DNA of 64,000 bases from Gerris lacustris (taxonomy: Eukaryota; Arthropoda; Insecta; Hemiptera; Gerridae), in NCBI GenBank assembly GCA_951217055.1, contig OX578277.1:14873218-14937217 (forward strand), given 5' to 3'. The notes beneath the pieces were generated by a model that did not search any database, was not told the origin of the DNA, and worked only from the letters and a program-made list of their open reading frames with translations. Below are positions 47,938 to 58,644 of this stretch, piece after piece. How positions within the stretch are numbered: the stretch's first letter is position 1; the number at the start of each line of letters is the position of its first letter. Both the position numbers and the translations under genes were made by a program.

Positions 47938-48543
47938 AGTCGCCCCCGACTTCGCCACCCGTGTAGCGCCACCGGGGTGGCGCCACCTGCTTGATGCCAC
48001 TTACTTCCGCCACCTGTCTTGCGCCACCCGAGTTATTACTTCTTTTGGCCAGTAGAGAAATGGACCTGGAGGAGATAGCTGTACTTGCTTATCATTATGT
48101 TCGTTAAAGAAGGAAAAAAAAGTTGTTTTTGGATTCATCTAATAATTTCAGACAAAAAGAATACTAGTTTCTTTCATACAGTGTACCCCGTATCAAAGAG
48201 GACAGTAACATTTTTTAAATTTTTGCCGAATGTCGCGTGGAACTTTCAACAATTTGCTTAGAATATTGAAGAACTGTTTGGACCTGTAAAAACACTTATA
48301 TGAGGGATGCAGTTGGCCCCTGATTTGATTGAAGGAGTGGGGGCTGAGTGGCAGAGACTTGGGTGGCACCATGTGACGGGCTCAATTAAGAACTATGGGC
48401 TGACCGGGTGGCGCCACCTGAAGGTGGCGGCTAGACCGTGGGACGGTCGACCGGGTAGTGCCACCCGGTGGGTGGCGCCACCTCGTGTGGCAGGTTCCAT
48501 TCTATTCTCATTGACGACCGGGTAGCGAAGTGTGTCACTATAT
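47938..48543 (+). mobile_element. Non-autonomous PIF/Harbinger-like element, copy 1
   Basis: The ends ACTTCGCCACCC and GGGTAGCGAAGT are inverted repeats. Subterminal GGTGGCGCCACC palindromes recur. Inside is a decayed transposase start (ATG 48060) that parallels copy 2. It is inserted into HP2. Confidence 0.75.
48060..48330 (+). pseudogene. PIF/Harbinger transposase N-terminal remnant, copy 1
   Basis: Starts MDLEEIAVLAYHYVR, then a stop. Frame-shifted pieces correspond to the VHPIN and MSCGT regions of copy 2. Several stops are present. The catalytic DDE domain is absent. Confidence 0.65.
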
Positions 48544-48992
48544 ACCCTTAGTGTGTCTGTCTGTCGGTCTGTGGCTCTATTTTTGCAGCCCAACATAAAC
48601 AACTTATCTGATATTATTGCAATTTGTATAGCAGGTCATAATAAGCCCATTGTTATCTTAACTTTCCGGGCTCATTTGTTTCTCTTCCACATGCGCACAA
48701 ACACACATTTATTTATACCTATATTATCAAAAGCGCACTAATCTGATTTTTATGAAATTTGGATAGCTTGTTGAAACTAACCTACAGATGGCCCCAGATT
48801 AATTTCAACCGTCTACGCTCCTTACATTTTGCTAAATTGATACTTTTAATTAATGTAAAAAATGAAAACAATTTTGACAGTTTAAAAATACGGGGGAAAA
48901 TATAAATAAATTTGACAATAATAGGTTTTAATAGTATAAAATCATTAAAGTATACAAAATAGAACGCGAGGAAGCTATGTGCCACACTAATT

Positions 48993-49630
48993 AGTATTTT
49001 AGTAGTACGGTCCCTTTCCCTTTCCTTTTAAAATTAATCCAATTGATGGTAAGGTCTTAAGGACAAATTAAATACTCAGGTTTGCAATACTTCTACCTCT
49101 CTTTGGGTCATCTTGAAGCTGAAAACATTTCTTGGCAGTAACTACAGTAAATTTGCTATATTTTGTAACATAATACATTCTTAAATTGCTTTTTATATAC
49201 ACCTGACTTGAAGATTACTATCTCATCCTGTATTTGCTATAAATTCTTTCTAATATAACCTTATTAGTTATTTGTACAATCCAGTTTGGGATCATTTTGT
49301 TTAAAAATTTACAGTTATTCTATGTTTTGCTTGTAGTATATTATAATATGTATGTCTAAATTGTATTTGTGCAAAACTTTAAAACTTAAACCTTACCTCT
49401 AAATTAAGGTAATCTAACCTAATCCAATTTTCACAAGGCATATCTATGATAATTTGATTTATTTAATTAATTAATCCAGAGTAAATTATGTAAGTATATT
49501 AGTGTGAATCTGGTCTAGTATGCCAAAGACATTGTATGTTTGTAAATTATATATGGGTGAATGCTTGAAATTGAATATTAATTTGGTAATATCTATATTA
49601 AATTATTTTTATTTATTTTTATTTTTGCAG
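48993..49630. other. Intronic sequence before exon B
   Basis: AT-rich, ending in a T-rich tract and TTTTTGCAG. No repeat was recognised except a diverged CTCTTTGGGTCATCTTGAAG similar to 3740 and to the array at 49775. Confidence 0.4.
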
Positions 49631-49710
49631 GAATAAAAGTCAGAGTGTTGATCACGGAACAACCTCTCCACTGAAACATAAGTCATCGATTTTGGACAAA
49701 TTAAGTAGAG
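49631..49710 (+). CDS. Internal coding exon of the same unidentified gene (exon B)
   Basis: An 80-bp exon between a strong acceptor (TTTATTTTTGCAG) and a strong donor (GTAAGAAC). Its first base completes the codon left open by exon A, giving Arg. It then reads NKSQSVDHGTTSPLKHKSSI and LDKLSR, and leaves one base of the next codon. The frame is open across the junction with exon A. The sequence is hydrophilic and Ser/Lys-rich, consistent with a disordered linker with SP and basophilic-kinase sites. I do not recognise the family, and the next exon is not identified in this window. Confidence 0.65.
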
Positions 49711-49774
49711 GTAAGAACTTTTTTGTAGTTAATTAAGCTATGTCAAAAAACTTATTTTTTTATTTCAGTTATAA

Positions 49775-50200
49775 TATAACTTTATCAATCCATTATAGGG
49801 ATCATTCTCAAGGGATTTGCTCATGATGTTATTTATTTGTATGAGTTATACAACTTTAAAAACCCATTATAGCAATCATTCTCAAGGGAGTTGGTCATGA
49901 TAAGAGTCATTTATTTGTATGAGTTATACAACTTTAAAAACCCATTATATAGGAATCATTCTCAAAGGAGTTGCTCATGATAAGAGTAATTTATTTGTAT
50001 GAGTTATACAACTTTAAAAACCCATTATAGGGATCATTCTCAAGGGAGTTGCTGATGATAAGAGATATTTATTTATTTCTGTTATACAACTTTAAAAACC
50101 CATTACTGGGATCATTCTCCAGAGAATTTGATCATGATAAGAGAACTTTGTAACTGACTGAGTTACAAATGACTCATCGCCAGTAGCCTTGAGAATGATC
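49775..50200. repeat. About 85-90 bp tandem array, five units, with inverted end
   Basis: Units contain GAGTTATACAACTTTAAAAA, CCCATTATAGG and GATCATTCTCAAGGGAGTTG. The last piece (50173-50200, CCTTGAGAATGATCCC) is the inverse of the unit core, so the array is closed by an inverted copy. Confidence 0.9.
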
Positions 50201-50209
50201 CCTGTAAGG

Positions 50210-50825
50210 CTAGTGAAACCCTTCGCCACCCGAGTAGCGCCACCCGGGTGGCACTACCCGGTCAGCAATGAGAATAGAATGCAACCTGCCGCACAAGCTG
50301 GCGCCACCCGCCGGGTGGCACTGCCCGGTCAACCGTCCCAGGGTCTAGCCGCCACCTACCGTGGCGTCACCCAGTCTGCCCATTGTTTTCAATTGAGCCT
50401 GACAGACGGTGCCACCCAAGTCCCTGCCACTCAGCCCCTCCTTCAATCAAATATAGGGGAAATCAAATCAGGGGCTGACTGCATCCCTCATATAAGTGTC
50501 TTTACTCGTCAAACTGCTGTTCAATATTCTAAGCAATTCGTTGCAAGTTCCACACGACATTCGGCAAAAATTTGAAAAATGTTTACTGTCCTCTTTGATA
50601 CGGGGGTACACTGTATGGAACAAACTAGTATTTTTGTCTGAATTTATTGGATGAACCCAAAAACGCTTTTTTCCCCTTCTTCTTTCACGAATATAATGAT
50701 AAGCAAGTAAAGCTATCTCCTCCGGGTCCATTTCTCGACTGGTCGAAAAAAGTAAAAACTAGGGTGGCGCAAGACGGGTAGCGGAAGCAAGTGGCATCAA
50801 CCAGGTGACGAAGTGTGTCACTATA
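50210..50825 (-). mobile_element. Non-autonomous PIF/Harbinger-like element, copy 2
   Basis: The ends TAGTGAAACCCTTCGCCACC and AGGTGACGAAGTGTGTCACTA are imperfect inverted repeats. CGCCACCCG motifs cluster at both ends. It carries an open transposase start on the minus strand and lies in opposite orientation to copy 1, about 1.7 kb away across exon B. Confidence 0.8.
50468..50731 (-). pseudogene. PIF/Harbinger transposase N-terminal fragment, copy 2
   Basis: An 87-codon open frame: MDPEEIALLAYHYIRERR, then KRFWVHPIN, a FHTVYPRIKEDSKHFSNFCR segment, MSCGTCNELLRIL, and SKDTYMRDAVSP. This order (R/K-x-W-V-H-P-I-N, F-R-M-S, E-L-L, D-T-x-x-R-x-A-I-S-P) is that of PIF/Harbinger transposases and HARBI1-like proteins up to the point just before the TLRFLATG-type helix. 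A stop follows. The DDE catalytic core is absent, so the product could at most be a truncated DNA-binding or dimerising piece. Confidence 0.8.
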
Positions 50826-51824
50826 CTCTAATGGGGTCGGGATTCACAAAATCTTTGTCGTGATCCTTCGGGGATTTTCATTAGTTCTCAAAGATTTCCC
50901 CGATTTTCATTGCAGAAGACCCATATTTAATAAACATTGGCCACATAGGCTAGGCGCAAATTGAGACGCGTGTGGTGCCTCATGATACGTGTGGCGCGAC
51001 GCGTGTTGTTGTTACTAATGTAAATGGATAGGATACCGCAAGTTGGGAAATGCGCGACTACAGCGTATATGAACGTACAACGTATTAACGTGTCACGCGA
51101 CTCGCGTATATGAACAGAAAATGTTGATTTTATGTAATCAATATTTTCTTTTCTTTTTGTCTTATCTCAGTAGATTTTAGGAAATATTTGATTAAAAGAA
51201 CAACACTATTTCCTCTGCAACCTTTTTTGGTTACTAAAGTATTATTATGAGTAAATTTTACAGCGTATTTAATTAAATAAACAAATACTCTAAATTTCCT
51301 AATTAAACTTTGTTTGTTTGTCGTACCTCTGTTATTTTTTAAATCCTTTTTTATTTTAAAGTTAAATTTTCGTATAATCTTGTCCTAATTTTTGTACTAT
51401 CACTTTTTTTTGTTTAGAATTTATTACTTTTATAATTTAAGTTTTTTTTTTAAATGTTTTGTAGAAAAATAATTCATAAACAGAAAAACATTTGTATTGT
51501 CCCTTTAGGGCTTGTTGTTAAAAGTTTTAATTTCCCTGACGAAGACAAATGAGGAAGGTTTGTGAGTTTACCTAGTTACCTTGCTATAGTAAGACTGTTA
51601 TTGTTATTTTTTACGTTATTTAGCTCAAGTTTGTTTTTCTTGACTTGATGTTCATTATTAGTTCTATTGTTTGGTCTTCTCTCTCTCAACCTTTATGTTT
51701 ATCTTACTTTGCTTATTCTTTATTATAAATTTTAAAAATTTCAGAATAAAAAGTACTAAAGTTATGTTTTCATCAAAATTTTTACTCTACTTATTTTCTC
51801 ATATTTACAGCACAGAAAGAAAAA
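50826..51824. other. Stretch with no supported gene
   Basis: A CpG-rich part at 50940-51120 has several GACGCG/CGCGT words (GACGCGTGTGGTGCC, GGCGCGACGCGTG) and may be a decayed MITE. The rest is AT-rich. Confidence 0.35.
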
Positions 51825-51827
51825 GTA

Positions 51828-51919
51828 TTTTATCTACGATTGATACGAAATATAAACATTGTATCTCTGTTTAGATGCGTAGAAAGTGATTCTTTACGTA
51901 CTTGTATTCATTGCGCATA
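51828..51919 (+). mobile_element. TRL family fragment (copy F)
   Basis: Only the first about 90 bases of the TRL unit, from GTATTTTATCTACGATTGAT to TTCATTGCGCAT, stopping just before the hairpin. Confidence 0.8.
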
Positions 51920-52044
51920 AGCTATGATTTGATCGCACCCGTGGTGCTTGCCAGCTACTAACTAATTCCGATGAAGTTAAGTTATATAAATTCAGATAAA
52001 TCAGACCGAGGATTAATCAAGAATTCCATTTTATCATTCAATTT

Positions 52045-52158
52045 CAATAGCACCATATAATAGTATCATAGTTCAATAGTATCATAATTCAATAGTATCA
52101 TAGTTCAATAGTACCTATCATAGTTCAATAGTATCATAGTTTAGTAGTATCATAGTTT
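52045..52158. repeat. 16-bp minisatellite
   Basis: Seven units of TATCATAGTTCAATAG with minor variation. Confidence 0.95.
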
Positions 52159-52205
52159 CCCAAAAACCATTGTTTGTTTTGTCACGTAAGTTATTTTAAT
52201 ATAAT

Positions 52206-52775
52206 TAACCACTTGGTGATGCACATGGCTTCCTCGCAACCTATCACGTACTTTATCGATTTTATGCTTTTACAAGCCATTATTGTCTAATTTGTTTAAT
52301 TGTTTCCCTCGTTTTTTTAATCTGTCAAAATTGTTTTGATTCATTACAAGAATTGAAGTATCAATGTAGCAAAAGTTAAAGAGTGCAGACGATTCCAATA
52401 ATCTGTAGCTATATCTTCGGGTTACTTTCGATAAACTATAAAAGTTTCATGCAAATCAGATAAGTACTTTTGAAGCCATAGAGGTAAATAAATGTGGAAG
52501 AGACAAACAATGAGCGAAGAAGGTTGAAACTTATATGGGACCAACAATGAGCTAGTTATGAACTACCATACAAATTGAATTAAAATTGGACTTGTAGTTT
52601 TTGAGATATTTTGGTTCGCAAAAATTGAGCGACAGACCGACACGGAACCAAAAATGTTCCCTGTTGTCTGAAACGGATTTCTGTCTTGGAATTTTTAAAA
52701 TCGGAGACATAACATTTTTTCGCTCTTCAGAACGACCACATAGCTTCCGTTACCTTCGGTAAGCTCGGAAGCAAA
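52206..52775 (+). repeat. HP2 interspersed repeat, near full length
   Basis: From GCACATGGCTTCCTCGCA through CAAACAATGAGCGAAGAAGG and GACAGACCGACACGGAACC to the closing hairpin GCTTCCGTTACC/GGTAAGCTCGGAAGC. Confidence 0.88.
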
Positions 52776-53090
52776 TATTCCATGAAGGAAATCCTTTTCG
52801 GATATCAGAGAGCATTATTGGTCCCCCCGTGTCTGTCTGTCGGTCTGTCTGTCTGTTGGTCTGTCGTACATAATATTTGCTAAACTAACATGTCTTAAAA
52901 ACTACTGGTCCATTTTTAATTTAAATTAGATGGTAGGTCACAATTAGCTCATTGTTAGTCGGATACAAGTTTGAACCTTCTGCGTTTATTAGTTTCTCAT
53001 TTACATGCGCCCAAAAACACATTAATTTACACCTATACTCTTAAAAGTACTCATCTGACTTTTAAGAAGTTTAGATGGTACGACGAACTG
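52776..53090 (-). repeat. HP2 interspersed repeat, inverted partial copy abutting the previous one
   Basis: CAT-AAG-type sequence resumes in the opposite sense: CCCCGTGTCTGTCTGTCGG, CTAACATGTCTTAAAAACTA, ATGGTAGGTCACAATTAGCT, ATGCGCCCAAAAACAC. The two copies meet hairpin to hairpin and share one terminal hairpin. Confidence 0.8.
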
Positions 53091-53105
53091 GTTTGTTATT
53101 ATTTA

Positions 53106-53731
53106 CTCAGAGTAAGGAAGGGTTAGAAGGAGCAATGCGATTTGAAAAGTGGTTCATTATGCGACACCCATATACTAAACCTCTCAAGCGAGCTCAATCC
53201 GAACTAAAGTGACAACAGCACGATCACGTGGTCACTGGTCCTTGTCTTATTGGTCTATTCCTTGTCCTTACGTGCCCACGGACGCTTGTTAAAAAACCTT
53301 TAACGTCATCTTGTGCTTTGTTTGATTGTTTTATTATCGAAATGTCAAATATGTCAAAATATCAAATATTTAAGAGAACAATCTGATGGGATTGCTTTAG
53401 AAGACGGTTTTGTTTTATATAAGATTGCTTTAGGTTATCTAGGAACAACGTAACTGCCTTTAGATAATTAATACGGTTAACAACAAACACTAAAGTACAT
53501 ATGTATTTATAAAGAAAACTGTATTACAATATTAAATGTCGTAAGAAAATGTCACATTATACTTGTAATTATCAGCTGACATCAGATAAATTTCGAGTTT
53601 TTATCGAGATATCGATACAGTTTCACCAAACTGCCGCTTGGGAGGTTTAGTATAGGGGTGTCGCATAATGAACCACTTTTTGAGACCCCGATTCTATAGT
53701 ATTGTTCCCTCTACCCCTTCTTTACTCTGAG
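53106..53731. mobile_element. hAT-type MITE with 8-bp target duplication
   Basis: The left end CTCAGAGTAAGGAAGGG and right end CCCCTTCTTTACTCTGAG are inverted repeats extending about 90 bp (both contain GTGGTTCATTATGCGACACC). ATTATTTA (53098-53105) and ATTATGTA (53732-53739) form an 8-bp duplication with one mismatch. No transposase is present. Confidence 0.82.
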
Positions 53732-53825
53732 ATTATGTATGTAATAATTTTATTTATTTATTTGTTTTTTGAAGGGTGTTGGACTGCTTGGTCATATACA
53801 CCCAGTTCTTGTTTTAATTAACAAT

Positions 53826-54080
53826 ATATAGATATAGATATATATACACAATATATAGATATGTATACATATACATATACATACATACATATATATACAT
53901 ATACACATATATATACACACACATACACACATACATACATACATACATATACATACATATACATAAATATACATATACATATACATATATATATACATAC
54001 ATATACACACATATACACACATATACATATACATACATATACATATATACACGTACATACACACATGAATATATACGCAT
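53826..54080. repeat. Mixed TATACA/CATA microsatellite
   Basis: Irregular (TACA)n, (TATATACA)n and (CACATA)n. Long open frames in several registers are artefacts of this composition. Confidence 0.95.
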
Positions 54081-54131
54081 GTATATCAATAGGTCTAAAG
54101 GTCGTTTAGTAGGTCAATGTGCTTGAGGAAT

Positions 54132-54990
54132 TTAAATAAATTTTGAATTGTAGTTTCGTCGTCTTGTAGTAGTTGTGAGATTGTCGGGGGGGAGCTGAAA
54201 ATCCAATCTTTCCTCGTAGAGACGGTTGCAATCGCAGAGAACATGGTGAATTGTCAGTAGTTCTCCGCATAACTTGCAGGTTGGTTTCTCCTTTCGCGTT
54301 ATGAGGTGGCCGTGGGTTAGTCTTGAATGTCCGATTCGAAGTCTTGTCAATGTAATTTCCTCGGGCAGGTTTAGTCTGTAGCTAGTCTTCCAGTCGGAAA
54401 TGTGGGGTTTTATGTATTTTAGTTTTGTATTTGTACCATGGGTCCATTCTTCTTGCCATTTGTTCAGTAATTTACTTCGTATAGTACCATGTAAGTCCTT
54501 TGCAGTAATAGTTGTTTTTAGTGGTTCTCCATCCAATACGGCTAGTTTTGCCAGTCGGTCCGCCTTCTCATTTCCCATAATGTTTTTATGGCTAGGCACC
54601 CAACAGTAGGTTACTTCAATTTTTCTTTGGATTACAAGACGTCGAATTGCCGCTACTACAGGCTTTTGGGAGTATAATATTTTTAAAGCTTGGAGAGCAC
54701 TACGTGAGTCTGTGTAAATTACGATTTTTGCTATTTTTTATACACAGCATACTCCATTGCTTTATGTATGGCTTCTAATTCGAGTGAACATATTGAGCTT
54801 CTGCTAGAGCAAGAATACTTTTTAAAGTCATTATTACAGACGAAAGCGCAGCCACTTCCCCCTATGCTTTTTGAGGCATCTGTGTAAAAATGGTCCGCAT
54901 CTGCATGCTTTAACTTGTGTAATCTGTGTTCCTGTACGTATTGCTCCTCATGTGTTTCAGTTTTAAGTTGAGAATTGTTTAAGTTGTTAA
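54132..54990 (-). pseudogene. RNase H and C-terminal tail of a non-LTR retrotransposon ORF2
   Basis: Minus strand, in two frames joined by one frameshift near 54738. RNase H motifs in order: HFYTDAS (Asp, about 54878), LELEAIHKAMEYA (Glu, about 54780), IVIYTDSRSALQALK (Asp, about 54712), then CWVPSHKNIMGNEKAD (His and final Asp, about 54560). The tail follows: LTRLRIGHSRLTHGHLITR, PTCKLCGEL and TIHHVLCDC, a C-x2-C-H-C zinc-like cluster. These features are those of the I/Jockey-related non-LTR groups that carry RNase H. All four catalytic acids survive, but the frameshift and the missing reverse transcriptase make it inactive. Confidence 0.88.
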
Positions 54991-55029
54991 TTTTTGGTTG
55001 TTTAAAGTAATAATTTTATTCAATTAAAA

Positions 55030-55165
55030 AATCATAAACAGTTTTAACACATTTCAAATAGAAAGAGGGAATAAATTAAATGAATTAAACAATAATGGTT
55101 TGTAAAAGCATAAAATCATTTAAGTAAGTTTTACAACACACTATGTGCCGCACTATTTTTTAATG
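55030..55165 (-). repeat. HP2 interspersed repeat, 5' end only
   Basis: AATAATGGTTTGTAAAAGCA, TAAAATCATTTAAGT and ACTATGTGCCGCACTA match the 5' end of HP2. Confidence 0.6.
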
Positions 55166-55880
55166 TACTTTCTCTAGCTCACAGTAATTAAAAATTACTG
55201 TTTTAAATCAGCTAAACTATTCCTTATGTTAATAATGCAGATAAGTATAAACCTAGTGTTGAAATAATATCTTTTAATACGGTTTCTGCTGCTATATGAC
55301 AAGCTGTGATATTGTATTAACATAATAATGAGCGCCCTTTGTATAAATGGGTATTGTTTTGTCAGATTGTTAATGCTATGCGCGACTAATGAAGAGAGTT
55401 CCGTTTACATACATCACGTTATTGTGTTTACATTACAGTATTTACCTTTACTCTGGCGTAATCATATGTATAGAGCTTATCTGCTGAAAACACTCAGTAA
55501 TTTCTCTCACATTTACAATACTATCTGGTGATATTATAATTAATAGGTTTATATATATAACGTTAAATTTATACGTATATAACTCTACGTCACAAATTAA
55601 TTGCTAGATTTTTCATTAAACGTCTAGAATTATTTATATTTAATTAGTTGTACTTGTTGCCACATACTTTATCCAAAACACGTAGAAATAGACTGATAAA
55701 AGTGATGTTGTAATTATGCTAACTTTAATGTAGTATTATAACATATTTTAAAGTTTTACGCTGTTTTTTTTAAGTATGTTTATACTAGTCCAGGAGATAG
55801 CGTGCAAAAAAGTGTCTGACTAACATCAAGCTAGAATGTTCTGTATAAGTAAATGTTTTGGTGCCTATTAAGAAAATATG
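55166..55880. other. AT-rich stretch with no recognisable gene
   Basis: A 67-codon frame at 55328 shows no domain. Confidence 0.35.
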
Positions 55881-56275
55881 GTCAGCTAAGTTCGTCTGCG
55901 GGACATAGCTTGGCAATAGGCATTTGAAAAAAACAAACCGGTGGAGAGCGGCCATGCCCCGCCCTTTTTAGTGGACAATGTGATTTTCATGATCCTGAGT
56001 ACGAACTTAGTTAGTAAATCAATAATCAAATAATGGTAGTTTATCACTTAATAGTTTAGTTAGTCAATTATCAAATATTACTCGAAATCAGAGTGTTCCC
56101 CTGTCAAGGGTTAAACTACCATCAACTTGATTATTGGTCTACTAACTAAGTTCGTATTCAGGATCATGGAAATCACATTGTCCACCAAAAAGAGTGGGAC
56201 ATGGCCGCTCTCCACCGGTTTGTTTTTTTCAAATGCCTATTGCCAAGCTATGTCCCGCAGACGAACTTAGCTAAT
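55881..56275. mobile_element. Foldback element with about 158-bp arms
   Basis: AGCTAAGTTCGTCTGCGGGA at the left is mirrored by TCCCGCAGACGAACTTAGCT at the right. The arms stay about 93 percent complementary inward to TGGTAGTTT/AAACTACCA, with a roughly 75-bp spacer. A shorter ACGAACTTAGTTAGTA repeat sits inside each arm. Confidence 0.9.
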
Positions 56276-57430
56276 AAATTTTAGCGCCCTAGCTTTCACG
56301 GATGCCATAAAGAAATGCTAGATCTTTCATTGTTCGGTTGTAACCACGTCTGAGTGGGTAAGCATCGGTTCCTGTATTCATCTACTGCAGTGCAGAGTCT
56401 ACGTTGTTATTTTTATCTGTACTACATGTGTACACCCTTGGAAGGTACCTTCAGCATCGGTGGTGAAATAACAGAACCTACTTTCTCTGAGATGAGGTCG
56501 CCGCTGGAACACTTTAAAACACCAATAAACTTTACAAACTTTTTAAATATTCGAATTTTTATAATTATTTAATTAATACATTTTTATTTTATAATATTCT
56601 TCAACTTTATGAATATTTATTATTTCATTATTTCATATAATTTTTCTAATCAATTAAAGCAAATTTAGCATAATCACAAAGGGTTTTATATTGATTCGTT
56701 CTGGGTTAATTTACATTTGAACTTCAAAGTTGGCTAACTTAATTAAGAATTTAACTGAAGAAACCGTCCCCCCAAAGGTTTTATTTATACATCTTTTCAT
56801 TTCAACTTGCCTCTTTCAATCCTTTTCGTTTTAATTAATTGAGTGGAAACTTTGTTTTGAGTCATCATGTCCATTTTATTCTTTTAATTTGACCATTATA
56901 ATTTAAGTGTTGGTAATTAGTGCATAGTACTCAAAAAGAAAAATTTTCAGTTTATTGACAAAACATCTCTATATATTATACACACACCGATTTCGACCTC
57001 GTTGGTTGTCGATGTCTAAGGTTGATGAAGTCTTTGATTTTTACGTCTATGATTGTCTATGTCTTTAATTTATGTTCGAACACCCGATTAAAGAAAAAAA
57101 TTGTCTGAATTCAGAACATATATCTCTGTTCTTCTATACATCAGAGAAGAAATTAACTATTTAATGCTTCATTTATTGTTATTATTTTATCTGATTATAA
57201 TAAAATAATTCTATTCTAAATCCCCTCCTTTTTTTTTGTTGACGCTTATTTTACAAAAATGATTTATTATTAAATGTTTAGCTTTTTTTTCATAGATCTT
57301 AGAGTTGACTCTTGTAAGGTGTATATATCTAGTTGCGATCGAGAATCGCTTGACGACACGATTTTGCTTCATTTATATACATAAACTTATTCTGTATGCG
57401 AGATTATATACCTTTGTCAAATAGACTGCC
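56276..57430. other. AT-rich stretch with no supported gene
   Basis: A 72-codon frame at 56354-56572 has no recognisable domain. Confidence 0.35.
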
Positions 57431-58050
57431 AATTGGTGTGGCACATAGCTTCCTCGCATCCTATCCACGTACTGTATTGGTTGTATGCTTTTTTTACAAG
57501 CCATTGTTGTATAATTTGTTTAATTTTTTTCCCCGTTTTTTAATCTGTCAAAATTGTTTCAATTTTGTACATGAATTAAAGTATCAATTTAGCAAAAGTT
57601 AAAGAGCGCAGACGGTTCAAATTAATCCTGAGATATCTGCGGGTTACTTTCGATAAACTGTAAAAGTTTTATACAAATCAGGTAAGTACTTTTGAAGCTA
57701 TAGGTGTAAATAGATGTATGTTTGTGCGCATGTGGAAGAGAAACAAATAAGCGCAGAAGGTTGAAACTTATATGGGACCAACAATGGGCTAATTATGACC
57801 TACCATCTAAATTTCATTAAACTCGGATGTGTAGTTTTTAAGTTATGTTGGTTCGCAAAAATCGAACGACAGACCGACAGACCGACGGACCGACAGACCG
57901 ACAGACAGACACGGAACCAAAAATGTTCCGTGATGTCTGAAACGGATTTCTGTCTTGAAATTTTCCAAGATCCAGGTAGCTTCCTAAAATATTTTCGTTC
58001 TTCGAAACGATCACATAGCTTCCGTTACATTCGGTAAGCTCGGAAGCAAA
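57431..58050 (+). repeat. HP2 interspersed repeat, reference full-length copy
   Basis: The best complete copy, about 620 bp. It has a 5' end (AATTGGTGTGGCACATAGC), GCGCAGACGGTTCAAATTAA, TATATGGGACCAACAATGGG, a 12-step run of GACCGACAGA type (57868-57910), CGGAACCAAAAATGTTCCG (itself a stem) and the terminal hairpin at 58018-58047 (GCTTCCG and CGGAAGC arms). No protein is encoded. Confidence 0.92.
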
Positions 58051-58644
58051 AGTTAATTTTTATGTTTCATATTTGAGAGATTATATCTGTGTGATTTGTA
58101 CGTAGAAAAATTGATTTTATAGATCTGAACAGTACGGTGCGGTGCAAGGTTTCAGGAGGAAAGTGTGGATGAAAATCACATTTTATATGCATAATCTGAT
58201 TTTTCATTAGAAGGAAAAAGAAAAGGGATGCTATATACACAGATTTAACCTACAGTGGAGTCGCTTCAATTACAATAGTTTATGCACTTAAAAAATCGAA
58301 AAGCTGCACTTTTATCTCACACCAAACAACAAGTAACAACAACAAATTTATAGTTTTATTAAGGTACTACCATTAAAATCTGTGGTTTACATTTAACCAC
58401 ATCATTGTGTTATAATAATAATATAATTGATAATCTGTCATTATTTTATAACTAATTAAAAGAGGCATATTCTTAATTGAAAGTATAAAGGAAGCAGAGC
58501 AAATTAGAATAATTAGATTTAACCCTTACAACAGGGTTACATCCCCTTTAGGATTTTAGGATGTGGTGTTAATGAAATATCCCTTCTTAGTTTTAGTAGA
58601 AAAAATACCTCTTTCATTTGGATATATGGACCATTATAAGAAGA
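58051..58644. other. AT-rich stretch with no recognisable gene
   Basis: No feature was recognised. Confidence 0.4.

Larger units (their letters stand above)
47786..48992 (-). repeat. HP2 interspersed repeat split by a PIF/Harbinger-like insertion
   Basis: The 47786-47945 part is the hairpin end (GCCGAGCTTACCGAAGG). The 48544-48992 part continues at the CAGACAGA run and finishes at GGAAGCTATGTGCCACACTA. The element between them is listed separately. Confidence 0.85.
53740..55022 (-). mobile_element. 5'-truncated non-LTR retrotransposon (RNase H domain to 3' tail)
   Basis: The minus-strand unit contains an RNase H domain, the C-terminal Cys/His tail (54132-54599), a 3' untranslated part with a large TA/CA microsatellite (53826-54080), then CCAACACCCTTC and an AAATAAATAAATAAAA tail next to the MITE. 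The reverse transcriptase and all upstream parts are missing. Confidence 0.8.

Noticed and set aside
49775..50200. Regular repeats with similar spacing, considered as a CRISPR array
   Set aside because: The whole 85-90 bp unit is repeated, with no unique spacers, and the context is eukaryotic.
51828..51919. TRL fragment considered as a separate new element
   Set aside because: It matches the first 90 bases of TRL exactly in order and is simply truncated.
57431..58050. HP2 considered as a Helitron because of its terminal hairpin
   Set aside because: No CTRR end, TC start or AT target-site context is visible. The class is left open.
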